From NCBI GenBank assembly GCA_016709995.1, contig JADJLQ010000001.1, forward strand, positions 1,956,001 to 2,020,000: a stretch of 64,000 nucleotides of DNA, written 5' to 3'. The translations under genes were made by a program, and so were the position numbers. Below the pieces are notes generated by a model. It saw only the letters and a program-made list of their open reading frames with translations. It did no database searches and had not been told where the DNA came from. Below are positions 34,928-44,698 of this stretch, piece after piece. This DNA comes from Saprospiraceae bacterium (GTDB taxonomy: Bacteria > Bacteroidota > Bacteroidia > Chitinophagales > Saprospiraceae). Numbering within the stretch: position 1 is the stretch's first letter; every line of letters begins with the position of its first letter.

Positions 34928-36076
34928 TTATAATGATTCGAGTGCTTGCTCAAAATCAGCTATCAGGTCATCGATTCCTTCTATACCTACAGATACCCTG
35001 AGTAAATTAGGGGGACTGACGCTATGCGTTCCTTCTGCAGAGCGTCGGTGATCCACTAAGCTTTCTACACCCCCCAGGCTGGTAGCATGCGTAACCATGT
35101 GGAGCGATGAGGCAAGTTTCAAAGTAGCAGCCTCCCCACCTTGCACCAGGATAGAGAGCATGCCTCCAAATCCGCCATGCATTTGTTTTGAAGCTACACC
35201 ATGATATGGGTCGGAAGGCAATCCGGGATAATTGACTTTTTCTATTTTTGGATGCAAATGAAGGTATTGGGCTAAGGCCATGGCATTTTCTGCGTGGACT
35301 TTCATCCTGACGGAGTACGTAGCCAGGCTTCTGGATAATAACCAACAATCAAAAGCTGAAGGTACAGCGCCTCCCAGCGTCTGAAAATCTCTGATCTTTT
35401 GCGTCAGTTCAGGTTGATTCCGGGTCATGATGCATCCTCCTGTAATATCACTGTGACCACCAAAATATTTTGTGGTAGAGTGCATGACCGCGTCTACACC
35501 AAGATCAAGTGGTCGGGTAAAATAGGCACTGGCCCAGGTGTTATCACAAACTGTCATAATATGGTGCTGCCTTCCTATCCTGGCCACTTCGGCGATGTCG
35601 GTGATTTTCAGCGCCGGATTAGAAGGTGTCTCGATCCAGATAAGTTTGGTATTAGGTTTGATGCTTTTCCTGACAAGATCGAGGTCTGTCAAATCCAGGG
35701 CATCATATTCCAACTGCCATCGACCATATAAGGTTTGTAAAATCACTTTGGTTCCATAATAAAGATCATCTGGCAAGATCACATGATCGCCTGGTTTAAG
35801 GCTATGGATGATACTCATGGTTGCTGCCTGGCCTGAAGAAAAGGCAATAGCATCCGTCGCGCCTTCCAAGGCTGCTAATTTGATCTCAAGGGTTCGTCGG
35901 TTGGGATTGGATGCTCGGGCATACACATCTCTGCCTTCGACAAAGGCGCCATCCTCCCCCCGCTCAAAAGTGGTAGATAAGATGATCGGCATCGATACCG
36001 CTCCATAGGTAAGATCTATGGTATGGCCTGCATGAATGGCTTCGGTGGATAACTTATCGGAGGCATTTGGATTCAT
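34928..36076 (-). CDS. cystathionine gamma-synthase/lyase family PLP enzyme
   Basis: A 382-residue Cys/Met-metabolism PLP enzyme. The PLP lysine lies in VMHSTTKYFGGHSDITGG (about residue 205). Other motifs include VYARASNPNRRTLE (the Y and R that bind PLP of the neighbouring subunit), AFSSGQAATMSI, and SLGGVESLVDHRRS near the C-terminus. The family includes gamma-synthase, gamma-lyase and methionine gamma-lyase; the exact reaction cannot be fixed from sequence, though the overall pattern fits cystathionine gamma-synthase/lyase. It takes part in transsulfuration in the cytoplasm. Confidence 0.92.
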   Translation of the reverse strand: MNPNASDKLSTEAIHAGHTIDLTYGAVSMPIILSTTFERGEDGAFVEGRDVYARASNPNRRTLEIKLAALEGATDAIAFSSGQAATMSIIHSLKPGDHVILPDDLYYGTKVILQTLYGRWQLEYDALDLTDLDLVRKSIKPNTKLIWIETPSNPALKITDIAEVARIGRQHHIMTVCDNTWASAYFTRPLDLGVDAVMHSTTKYFGGHSDITGGCIMTRNQPELTQKIRDFQTLGGAVPSAFDCWLLSRSLATYSVRMKVHAENAMALAQYLHLHPKIEKVNYPGLPSDPYHGVASKQMHGGFGGMLSILVQGGEAATLKLASSLHMVTHATSLGGVESLVDHRRSAEGTHSVSPPNLLRVSVGIEGIDDLIADFEQALESL

Positions 36077-36162
36077 CTACCACGTTTTTGTGAAAAAAAA
36101 TTATTAGTTCGGTATCAAATGTAATATTCATATGGAGTCTCAAGTGAACCGGGATGTTACTC

Positions 36163-37113
36163 TTAAGCACCAAGACCTATTTTAACCGCTTTTACTTTAT
36201 ACCCAGCTGACTTCAAAAGATTGATCACTCCTTTAGGACCACCCAGGTGACCTGCACCAACGGCAAAAAAAGTAGATTTGTCTTTCATCATAGCACTCAT
36301 GAGTGGAATCCAGTTTCGATTTCTTTGAAATAGGAAAAGATCCTCATAAGCTCCCATGCCACCTTCATCACCCACAGATACTTTGGCCATGGTTTCTATG
36401 TCTTGCTTTTTATACAAATCGACCATTGCCTTGTATTCAATATTTTCTTTGTCGGCAGAGCGAATACTTTCTACCAACATCTTTGCCTGAAGTTCATAGG
36501 GAATACTGTCGAATATAGCCAGTTGGTCATCGATGGTCTCCAGTCCTTTAGATTCCTTATTTTGCTCATTCACCTTGTTAAAAATCTCCATTTCATAAGA
36601 TTTGGAGTTCTCCATGCCGCCTTCTCCCCCTATATCCATGGTGGCAAAAGTAGAAAGCAACATTGGCTTCATACGATCCAGCATTTGCAAAGGCAATCCC
36701 TTTTCAGTAAAATGAGTCTCTATCTCCTTGTATTCCTCCCCTGTGACCAGGTCCTTTAAGGTCAGTCCGTCTCTCATAAAAGCTTTGCCTATGATTTTAA
36801 ACATAGACTCCATAGAGGACATGTCATCCATATCGATTTCAAAAGTAGCTTGGTCTGCAGCGATGATTTTATCTTCCAGTGTTTTTGGAAAAAAGAAATC
36901 CTCACTGCCGATGATATGAATGGTTCCAAATAAATAGGACGACTTGGTCAGCCCGTTCCCACTGATCTCCCAGAGCAATGATTTCTCATTTGGTTGATAT
37001 TCCGTCACAGCAGGTACTGCCTGAACTGCTTTTTGACTGGACGAACAATTAGCCAGCAGCAATACCAAAAGAAATGATCCTGCTACAGCCCCGTATCTAA
37101 AATTAAATTTCAT
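36163..37113 (-). CDS. TraB/GumN family lipoprotein
   Basis: A 316-residue protein from the ATG at 37113. The signal peptide ends in a lipobox (FLLVLLLANC, Cys about residue 23). The mature domain starts SLLWEISGNGLTKSSYLFGTIHI, whose GxxH motif (GTIH), together with the C-terminal VGAGHLGGPKGVINLLKSAG, defines the TraB/GumN/Tiki fold. These two His motifs bind metal in Tiki proteases. Bacterial members are of unknown function, though peptidase activity is suspected. It lies on the same strand as rlmB, 74 bp downstream. Confidence 0.88.
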   Translation of the reverse strand: MKFNFRYGAVAGSFLLVLLLANCSSSQKAVQAVPAVTEYQPNEKSLLWEISGNGLTKSSYLFGTIHIIGSEDFFFPKTLEDKIIAADQATFEIDMDDMSSMESMFKIIGKAFMRDGLTLKDLVTGEEYKEIETHFTEKGLPLQMLDRMKPMLLSTFATMDIGGEGGMENSKSYEMEIFNKVNEQNKESKGLETIDDQLAIFDSIPYELQAKMLVESIRSADKENIEYKAMVDLYKKQDIETMAKVSVGDEGGMGAYEDLFLFQRNRNWIPLMSAMMKDKSTFFAVGAGHLGGPKGVINLLKSAGYKVKAVKIGLGA

Positions 37114-37187
37114 GCGCACAAAGGTAGGAGAATCAGAAAATATGACTCCGATTAAAAAATGTACTGATCAATCAAGAATTCAATCCA

Positions 37188-37931
37188 CTATAAAGGATGC
37201 CTTTGATTGTAAATCTCATACAAGATGATACCAGCTGCTACCGATACATTAAACGAATCTATCGTACCGGATTGTGGTATTTGGAATCGATCGTCGCATT
37301 TGTCCAATAAAGATGGGTGCACTCCTTCATCTTCTGAACCAAGGATCAAAGCGATCGGTTGACTGAAGTCTATAGCTCGAATGGGTGCAGCTGCTTTGGC
37401 ATCAGCTGCCACTATCCTGATCCCGGCTGCTTTGAGCACATCAATCGTGGTGACCAGGCTGTTTTCACGGCACACAGACAGCTTGAGCAAAGCACCAGCA
37501 GAGGTTTTGATGGCTTCTTCGTCTATCCTGGCACGATGTTTTGATGAGACGATCAGTGCATCTACACCTAACAATTCTGCACTCCGGGCTATCGCTCCAA
37601 GATTACGGACATCAGTGATTCGATCGAGCACCAGGAACAATGGGTGATGATCCTGAGCCAGAATGAACGGCAGCAGACCTTTCAAATCCTGGTATTCGAC
37701 AGGAGAGATGATCGCAGCTACCCCTTGGTGATTATTTCCCTTACAAAGTTTATAAAGCACTTCTTTGGGCACCTGCTGCATCGGGATAGACCGATCCTTA
37801 CAAGTTTCGCGAAGCGTTTTTTCCAGCTCTCCATGTGTACCTTGAAGCACAAGGATCTTTTCTATTGGCAATTCCTCGTTTAAGGCTTCCAATACCGGGT
37901 GTTTCCCATAGATAACTTGCCCTTCACTCAT
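37188..37931 (-). CDS. rlmB: 23S rRNA 2'-O-methyltransferase, RlmB-type (SpoU family)
   Basis: A 247-residue SPOUT methyltransferase. The N-terminal substrate-binding domain begins EGQVIYGKHPVLEALNE. The SpoU motifs are LDRITDVRNLGAIARSAELLG (motif 1), ALILGSEDEGVHPSLLDKCD (motif 2) and IDSFNVSVAAGIILYEI (motif 3), which form the knotted SAM site. RlmB 2'-O-methylates guanosine 2251 of 23S rRNA in E. coli; the same target is inferred here. It precedes the TraB/GumN gene on the same strand and is divergent from the M36 protease. Confidence 0.92.
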   Translation of the reverse strand: MSEGQVIYGKHPVLEALNEELPIEKILVLQGTHGELEKTLRETCKDRSIPMQQVPKEVLYKLCKGNNHQGVAAIISPVEYQDLKGLLPFILAQDHHPLFLVLDRITDVRNLGAIARSAELLGVDALIVSSKHRARIDEEAIKTSAGALLKLSVCRENSLVTTIDVLKAAGIRIVAADAKAAAPIRAIDFSQPIALILGSEDEGVHPSLLDKCDDRFQIPQSGTIDSFNVSVAAGIILYEIYNQRHPL

Positions 37932-38030
37932 ACACTTCTATTATTTAACAAAATATTAGCTTATTTTAGATAGACCATTTGACAACTTTTGCACCTCTAA
38001 TGTAGTTCCCTTTTTAGGCTTAAATATTGA

Positions 38031-38038
38031 TAAATTTG
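38031..38038 (+). promoter_or_regulatory. TAnnTTTG promoter box of the M36 protease
   Basis: TAAATTTG, 22 bp before the ATG at 38061, matches the Bacteroidota -7 element in the divergent rlmB/protease gap. Confidence 0.55.
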
Positions 38039-38060
38039 CATTATAAATCTACAATTAATA

Positions 38061-41000
38061 ATGAAGGATTTTTATAAAGGACTTTTAATCATTGTTTTGA
38101 TTACTTTGAATCTGGCTTTCGCCAACGGTCAATCAGAGGAATTAAACATCATTAATATCTTAAAAAAAGACTGGGTTCAAAAGTCCTTTCCTTCAAGTGA
38201 TCTTTCAAGTCTCAAAATTACTGATTCTTATACAGATGACCAGAATGGTTTAACTTATATATATATCCAACAATATTTGGGCGATATTCCTATTGAATCA
38301 GCTTTAGGCAATCTTATTTTAAAAAAGGATCATCCGCTGTACATCAACACCAATCGGTTTATAGTAGATATTCATAAAAAAGTAACTGCCACAGACAACA
38401 TCATCACCGGAGTAGAAGCTGCTACAGTAGCGATCATCCGGTCAGGAGCTACCTCTTATTTGAGATCCAGGCCTACCGTTTTAAAAGAAATAAGTCCAAA
38501 TCACCTTATTATTAAAAAATCAGACAATCTGCTGGAAGACATTCCAACCCAACTCATTTACAAAGAAGATCAAGGAATATTAAAACAATATTGGAAAGTA
38601 GGCGTCCATGAATCATCAGGTGATTATTGGGAAAACTATATAGATGTACAGACTGGTAATATAACCGTCCGCAATAACCTCACCCTGGCTTGTGGATCGG
38701 AGCCACAGCATACACCTGGTGCTAATCTGCCATCTCCGACCTTCAATCCAGGCTTTATCAAACAGTATAGAGTGTGGCCGATCCCATTGAGTGCCCCGAA
38801 TGCAGGTCCTTCTCAACTGATCGCTGACCCTTCAGATTCAGAAGCTTCCCCGATGGGCTGGCACGACGACGGCACCACTACCTATACTATTACTCGGGGC
38901 AACAATACTCATGCTTTTGCAGACCCTGATAGCAATTATTTATCTGCAGGTGATGAACCAACCGGAGGTGCCAGTTTGATATTTGATTACCCTTATGACC
39001 CCAATGGCACCATCACACAAAACAAAAATGCCGGTGTAGTCAATTTATTTTATATGAATAATGTGATGCACGACTTTGCATACCATTACGGATTTACTGA
39101 GCAGGCTGGCAATTTCCAAACTAAGAATTTTTCAGGAAAGGGTAAAGGCAACGATGCGGTCACTGCCCTGGCTCAATTTGGCGCTAATGGAAGCAGGTTG
39201 CGTAACAATGCAAATTTCCTGACTCCGGCAGACGGGACTAATGGCAGAATGAGAATGTTTGTATGGAACCAAACAGGAACTAAACTTTTAAAAGTAATAG
39301 CCCCCGCCAACCTTGCCACTGGCTTTGAAACCGGCAGTGCTGAGTTTGGTCCGGCAGTCTCTACCACTCCAATCACCGGCAAATTGGCCATAGTGTCTGA
39401 CGGGACTTCCAACGCTACATTTGGATGTAAGCCTCTTGTTAACGCCGCAGAAGTGAGCGGTAAAATAGCTTTAATCGACCGGGGAGATTGTTTTTTTCAT
39501 GAAAAAGCTTGTAATGCCCAGGCGGCAGGGGCCCTTGCCGTGATAGTTTGCAATTTTGAAAACACACCTATGGGTATGGCTGCGATCGCCTCACCACCTT
39601 GTAATGTCACGATTCCTGTGATTTCATTAGGTTCTGTGGATTGTGCCTTTCTCAAAAAAAATATTCAGACAATCACCATTACGCTGCAAAAACCTGCCAG
39701 CACCAGTGCCCTTGAGCAGGATGGCTCTTTTGATAATGGCATTATAGCACATGAATATGGTCACGGCATTTCCACTCGTCTCACTGGTGGACCGGGCAAT
39801 TCAAATTGTTTGTCTAACGATGAGCAAATGGGCGAAGGCTGGAGTGATTTTTTTACTTTGGTCACCACTATTCAGGCTGGCGATATTGCTACCACTGCTA
39901 AAGGAATAGGCACCTTCCCTTTACAACAAAGCATTTCAGACCGCGGTATTAGAAGATTTCCTTATTCGACCGACCTAAACATAAATAATCTGACTTACGA
40001 AGATGTGTTCACTACTGAGACTCCACACAGCCTGGGAGAGACCTGGGCTGCCATGCTTTGGGATTTGTATTGGGCATTTAGTAACGCCCAGGGATGGGAT
40101 GCTGATCTTTATAAGGGTAAGGGCGGAAATAATAAAGCCATCCGCTTAGTCTTTGAAGGCTTGCGACTCCAACCTTGCGGCCCCGGATTTGTAGATGGGC
40201 GGAATGCCATCTTAAAAGCAGACGAATTATTGTACAATGGTGAAAACAAATGCCTGATTTGGGCAGCGTTTGCCAAACGGGGGTTGGGATTTTCTGCTCA
40301 GCAAGGATCTAGCGATAATCGTAGCGACGGCGTCGAAGCTTTTGATCTGCCTCCCGGATGTGTACCGACTGTAAAGATTCAAAAATCGGTGACCCCACTT
40401 ATTAATGCTGGTGAAGACATCTCCGTCACTATTGTTGCACGCAATGATACCAAGTCATCCCTGGCCAATGTAACTATCAAAGATATTATTCCTTCAGGGG
40501 CCGGCTACAAGACCAATTCTTCCACCATCCCATTAGAACAGAATGGCAACGTACTTTCTTTAAAGATAAACCAATTGGCCGCAGGTGATACGATGACCTT
40601 TCAATACAAATTGGTTAGTAGTAAAACCCTTTTTTCAAAGACTTTTTTTATCGACAGTATGGAGACTACAGAATTTAATTATGATGTGTTTTCACTCCAG
40701 GGCAGCGGTATCTGGGAGCTCAGTGATATAGTGGCCCGTAGTGGCAAAAAAGCCTGGTTCGTGCCAGATCTGGGCACTGAGAATGATCAACTTCTCCAAA
40801 CGCTTCGTCCATTTGATATCAAAGGCCTCAGTCAGCCTGTAATACGATTTTATCAGCGGTACAATACTCAACACGCTTTTGATGGTGGCACTGTAAAGGC
40901 GAGTATCAATGACGGCTTGACCTATGATGACCTCGGGTCCAAAATATTTAGAAATGGATATAACGGTCCATTATCCTATTTTGCCTTACCCATATTGAAT

Positions 41001-41540
41001 CAAAGAGCTTTTTATGGTGATTCTAAGACCTTCATCCCAAGTTTTATAGATCTGGCTGATTATAAGAATACACCCTTCCAGCTACAATTCAGATTTGGGT
41101 CTGACGACAGTCAGGGCAAGACCGGGTGGTGGATAGATGATCTGGAGATCTTTGATATGTTTAATTACAATAGCCAGGCTTGTATCTCTTATGATGGAGG
41201 CATAGATGTTTGTGCGGAGGCACCTGCCAAAGGCACCATCGTAGAAAGTCAGTTTGTCACCGGCACCAAAGATCAGTCCTATTTACCTATCAATTTAAGT
41301 ATCAGCCCCAATCCCGCCAATGACAGGCTGACCATCATCACCAATATACCGACAGCCGGCCAGATGCAAGGTGAAGTATATACTATCGATGGTAAACTGC
41401 TTCGATCTTTTAAGAATTATGTATCTGCTAATCTAAGCAGGACACAACTGGAGACCACTGCCCTGCCTGTCGGTATGTATATTTTGAGAGTTCGTGTTGG
41501 AAAATACCTGGGAGAAGAGAAATTTGTCATTCAGCGTTGA
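38061..41540 (+). CDS. secreted M36 (fungalysin) metalloprotease with PA insert and T9SS type A sorting domain
   Basis: A 1159-residue protein with a signal peptide (GLLIIVLITLNLAFANGQ). An FTP-type propeptide covers residues 25-130. The M36 catalytic domain begins near residue 250 (NLFYMNNVMHDFAYHYGF) and is split by a PA domain (about 440-535, LIDRGDCFFHEKACNAQAAG) before the zinc motif HEYGHGISTRL (His564). The third zinc ligand Glu is in GEGWSDFF. After residue 770 come a DUF11-like module (IKDIIPSGAGYKTNS) and a jelly-roll module (WWIDDLEIFD). The final 80 residues form the type A sorting domain (LSISPNPANDRLTI, LPVGMYILRVRVG). It should be exported by T9SS and degrade extracellular protein. 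Confidence 0.95.
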   Translation: MKDFYKGLLIIVLITLNLAFANGQSEELNIINILKKDWVQKSFPSSDLSSLKITDSYTDDQNGLTYIYIQQYLGDIPIESALGNLILKKDHPLYINTNRFIVDIHKKVTATDNIITGVEAATVAIIRSGATSYLRSRPTVLKEISPNHLIIKKSDNLLEDIPTQLIYKEDQGILKQYWKVGVHESSGDYWENYIDVQTGNITVRNNLTLACGSEPQHTPGANLPSPTFNPGFIKQYRVWPIPLSAPNAGPSQLIADPSDSEASPMGWHDDGTTTYTITRGNNTHAFADPDSNYLSAGDEPTGGASLIFDYPYDPNGTITQNKNAGVVNLFYMNNVMHDFAYHYGFTEQAGNFQTKNFSGKGKGNDAVTALAQFGANGSRLRNNANFLTPADGTNGRMRMFVWNQTGTKLLKVIAPANLATGFETGSAEFGPAVSTTPITGKLAIVSDGTSNATFGCKPLVNAAEVSGKIALIDRGDCFFHEKACNAQAAGALAVIVCNFENTPMGMAAIASPPCNVTIPVISLGSVDCAFLKKNIQTITITLQKPASTSALEQDGSFDNGIIAHEYGHGISTRLTGGPGNSNCLSNDEQMGEGWSDFFTLVTTIQAGDIATTAKGIGTFPLQQSISDRGIRRFPYSTDLNINNLTYEDVFTTETPHSLGETWAAMLWDLYWAFSNAQGWDADLYKGKGGNNKAIRLVFEGLRLQPCGPGFVDGRNAILKADELLYNGENKCLIWAAFAKRGLGFSAQQGSSDNRSDGVEAFDLPPGCVPTVKIQKSVTPLINAGEDISVTIVARNDTKSSLANVTIKDIIPSGAGYKTNSSTIPLEQNGNVLSLKINQLAAGDTMTFQYKLVSSKTLFSKTFFIDSMETTEFNYDVFSLQGSGIWELSDIVARSGKKAWFVPDLGTENDQLLQTLRPFDIKGLSQPVIRFYQRYNTQHAFDGGTVKASINDGLTYDDLGSKIFRNGYNGPLSYFALPILNQRAFYGDSKTFIPSFIDLADYKNTPFQLQFRFGSDDSQGKTGWWIDDLEIFDMFNYNSQACISYDGGIDVCAEAPAKGTIVESQFVTGTKDQSYLPINLSISPNPANDRLTIITNIPTAGQMQGEVYTIDGKLLRSFKNYVSANLSRTQLETTALPVGMYILRVRVGKYLGEEKFVIQR

Positions 41541-41705
41541 GTGTATTTTGATTCGCAATACCGAAGCCTTAGGAGACTCTAATAAAACAAAGGATTAGCT
41601 GAAAGTCTAAAAAAATAGTGGAGAAATTGGGTGGAACCAGACTTGAAAGCCTGTCTATTTAATCAGGTCTGGCATGCATCTCAGCTACCTCTTTGCTACT
41701 CCAGT

Positions 41706-44564
41706 CTAACTAAACAAAAACTCCACATCCTCCTCCGAAAGATTTTTGACAAAGCCTTCCTCAGCCTGAATCAATTCATCAGAAATCCATTGTTTCTTTT
41801 TTTGCAATTGTACGATGCGCTCTTCGATGGTGTTTTTACATACCATACGATAGGCAAAGACATGTTTGGTCTGGCCGATTCGATGGGTGCGGTCTATGGC
41901 TTGCTGCTCCACTGCAGTATTCCACCATGGATCTATAAGAAACACATAGTCAGCGGCTGTAAGATTGAGCCCGGTATTGCCTGCTTTAAGTGATATTAGA
42001 AATACGCGAGCAGTATCATCTTCCGCATTAAAAGCATTGACCATCTCCTGGCGCCTGGAGATCTCTGTATCGCCATCGAAGTGATAATATTCGATGCCTG
42101 TTTTGCGTAGATGTTTTGCAATGAGGTGGAGCATACCTTTAAACTGAGAAAAGACAAGTACTTTATTTTCAGTGAGCTGATTTTCCAGTTCGTCCAGGAG
42201 CATAGTCAGTTTAATAGATCCTTGTTCTACCCGATCATTCAGTTCCTGGATGAGATGCGGAGAGCAACAGATTTGGCGCAACCTCAGAATACCGGCCAGG
42301 ATGCCCATCTTGCTTTTGCCCAGGCCTTCACTCTTTATATTCAAAAAGATATTGTCTCTGATGCTGTCTTTCACTTCCTCATATAAAGCCCGTTGAGGAT
42401 CTTCCATTTCGCACCACATGATCGACTCGGTTTTATCCGGCAGGTCTGCTGCAACTTGTTTTTTAGTCCGGCGCATGATAAAGGGTGCAGTAATTTTGCT
42501 CAGCACTTGTATTTTCTCCTGGCTTCCATCTTTGTCTATAGGATTGGCATATTCTCTTCTAAAAAATTCCTGGGATCCCAATAGTCCGGGTACTAAAAAC
42601 TCTAGCTGAGCATATAGGTCGAAGGTATTATTCATGACCGGGGTGCCGCTCAACGCTATACGATGATTTCCCCTAAGCCGAAGTATCGCTTTGGTGATCA
42701 GGGCATCGGGATTTTTAATATTATGGCTTTCGTCAACCACAATCGCACTCCACGCATGCAGCTCCAACAATTCAATTTGAGTCCTGACCAATCCGTATCC
42801 TGTGATCAGCACCTGATCTCCGGAAGTAAAAAAACTATCGAGCTCAGACGCCCCTCCCTTAAATATTTTAGCATTGAGGTGTGGTGCAAATTTTTCAATC
42901 TCTGCTTTCCAATTATAGATCAAGGAGGCCGGGCAACAAATGATAAACTTTCTCTTTGCATCCTGTTGGTACAACCAGGCCAAAAAACAAATAGTCTGCA
43001 ATGTTTTGCCAAGACCCATGTCATCTGACAGACAAGCACCCGATTCTATCTCAGATAGCAGACACATCCACTCGAATCCTTTTTTCTGATATGGCCTTAG
43101 ATCAGCTGAGATGGTATCCGGTATGCTATAGAGATCTCTTTCCTGCTGCTGCCATTGGAGCCATTTATTTTGCCATTCGATGGGGATTACTTTTTCTTTG
43201 AGCTCTTCTTCAAAAGTCAAATCAATACTTTGCATCAACCAGTTGGACACGGTGAGGACGGCATCGTCTATGCGGGCATGTTTGATGACGATCGCATACC
43301 TGGACAGCCATTCGTCAGTCAGGACTCCGATAGTGTTGTCATGCAAGAGGATACTTTTTTGTCCTGCCATGACGACTTTTTGCAGCTCCTTGTTCTTGAT
43401 GGATTCTGCCCCAAACTTTACTTTAAATTCAATTTTGGTCCAACCGGCTTCCGAAGCGATCCAATGCATCTCTGTATCAGCTTTGTGGGATGAGTACCTG
43501 AAATGATCCAATAAATCCAAACCCAGGATCTGGACGCCACGATCTATCCATTCCTGGTATAAATTAAAAAACCAATTGTTTTTTTTCGCTTGGTCAAAGT
43601 GGATAAAAAAATTGCCATTAAACTGGCTTTCAAATGAAGCATGTTTTTTTCGGATACCCTCGATAAATAAATTTTCTGCTGTTTTATCACGATGGACCAT
43701 ATACAACTCGCCTTGCCGTTGCACCTCCAACTGGGCTACCCATGGGCCTTCAACCCTTATGCCTTCGTAATTCCAGGTAGGGATAAACTGTAAAAAAGTA
43801 TTGCTGATCTCATTGACCAGTACCATAGCCTCGGGGATACATTTTATATCTCTAGGTTTAAAACATCCATTACGATCCAACTCATATCCTTTATCCTCCA
43901 GCTTCCAAACAATGTTTAACAAAAACTCTTTAGGTTTAAAGGCCATCTGGGCGATTTTTTGTTCTTCCAGCCAATCCAGGGTCATGCTATCGTTAGGAGA
44001 GAGTATAAAATATTGGTGTTTATGTTCCAAAAGGAATTTAGTCCTTTGAAAATCTTTAAGCAAATAAGGAGTATCTGTAATCACGGCATAAGGCTCCAGG
44101 CTTAGACCCGTATCCTCATCATCTATTACCCTAAATTTTAATGTAACCTTATTTGGCTGAAACTGGCAGGCCGTTTTAATAACTTTCCTGGTCTGCTCAT
44201 CGGTAATCTGGTGGTACCAGGGTAGCTCATGCCAGTGTGTTACATTTTGAAGGAAGCATTCATTCAAATATCGCATGATCTTTTTTTGAATGATCACTTC
44301 AGGATGCTGGCCGGCACCCATGTTTTTCAATGCTTTGGTCAAAGATTTCCTGTGTTCGGCCAATGAAATATCAGCTAGTTGGGTGATCGAGTCTCTGGCC
44401 TTAGTCGATGCCTCTGGTATCCTGTTTTTTAAATCGGCCAACTTAAAGGCCTCATAATCAACATGTCCTGGCCTTTTTAGCACTACGATAAATGATAAAA
44501 ACCCAAACCCATCCGGCAAATATTTTGGTGTAAATAATAAAATAGGTTTACGCTCTAACGACAT
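41706..44564 (-). CDS. SNF2-family DNA translocase/helicase
   Basis: A 952-residue protein from the ATG at 44564 (a TTG three codons upstream is possible). The N-terminal 480 residues are a helical and beta-rich domain of unknown fold. The SNF2 core has Walker A in LSDDMGLGKTLQTICFLAW, the DExH-type motif in VVDESHNIKN, HRIALSGTPVMNNTFDLY, and the C-terminal lobe motifs LVFSQFKGMLHLI, LISLKAGNTGLNLTAADYV and QAIDRTHRIGQTKHV. These are typical of bacterial SNF2 proteins of the RapA/HepA type, which remodel nucleoprotein or RNA polymerase complexes. It has no evident restriction or BREX partner here. It converges on the M36 gene and is divergent from lspA. Confidence 0.93.
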   Translation of the reverse strand: MSLERKPILLFTPKYLPDGFGFLSFIVVLKRPGHVDYEAFKLADLKNRIPEASTKARDSITQLADISLAEHRKSLTKALKNMGAGQHPEVIIQKKIMRYLNECFLQNVTHWHELPWYHQITDEQTRKVIKTACQFQPNKVTLKFRVIDDEDTGLSLEPYAVITDTPYLLKDFQRTKFLLEHKHQYFILSPNDSMTLDWLEEQKIAQMAFKPKEFLLNIVWKLEDKGYELDRNGCFKPRDIKCIPEAMVLVNEISNTFLQFIPTWNYEGIRVEGPWVAQLEVQRQGELYMVHRDKTAENLFIEGIRKKHASFESQFNGNFFIHFDQAKKNNWFFNLYQEWIDRGVQILGLDLLDHFRYSSHKADTEMHWIASEAGWTKIEFKVKFGAESIKNKELQKVVMAGQKSILLHDNTIGVLTDEWLSRYAIVIKHARIDDAVLTVSNWLMQSIDLTFEEELKEKVIPIEWQNKWLQWQQQERDLYSIPDTISADLRPYQKKGFEWMCLLSEIESGACLSDDMGLGKTLQTICFLAWLYQQDAKRKFIICCPASLIYNWKAEIEKFAPHLNAKIFKGGASELDSFFTSGDQVLITGYGLVRTQIELLELHAWSAIVVDESHNIKNPDALITKAILRLRGNHRIALSGTPVMNNTFDLYAQLEFLVPGLLGSQEFFRREYANPIDKDGSQEKIQVLSKITAPFIMRRTKKQVAADLPDKTESIMWCEMEDPQRALYEEVKDSIRDNIFLNIKSEGLGKSKMGILAGILRLRQICCSPHLIQELNDRVEQGSIKLTMLLDELENQLTENKVLVFSQFKGMLHLIAKHLRKTGIEYYHFDGDTEISRRQEMVNAFNAEDDTARVFLISLKAGNTGLNLTAADYVFLIDPWWNTAVEQQAIDRTHRIGQTKHVFAYRMVCKNTIEERIVQLQKKKQWISDELIQAEEGFVKNLSEEDVEFLFS

Positions 44565-44683
44565 CGGCGGCAAGATATAGAATTGCGCAAAATCCTGGGC
44601 AAATCAATCAAAACAGGAGTTGCCTATCGGAAAATAATTATAATCATCATCACCAAAATACGCCTGATCTAAACTGATCATCA

Positions 44684-44691
44684 TACCTTTG
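44684..44691 (+). promoter_or_regulatory. TAnnTTTG promoter box of lspA
   Basis: TACCTTTG lies just 7 bp upstream of the lspA ATG at 44699. As with the DUF4056 gene, this predicts a nearly leaderless mRNA. Confidence 0.5.
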
Positions 44692-44698
44692 CGCTCAC

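Noticed and set aside
41706..44564. SNF2 helicase as part of an anti-phage defence system
   Set aside because: No nuclease, methyltransferase or known defence partner is adjacent; neighbours are a secreted protease and lspA.
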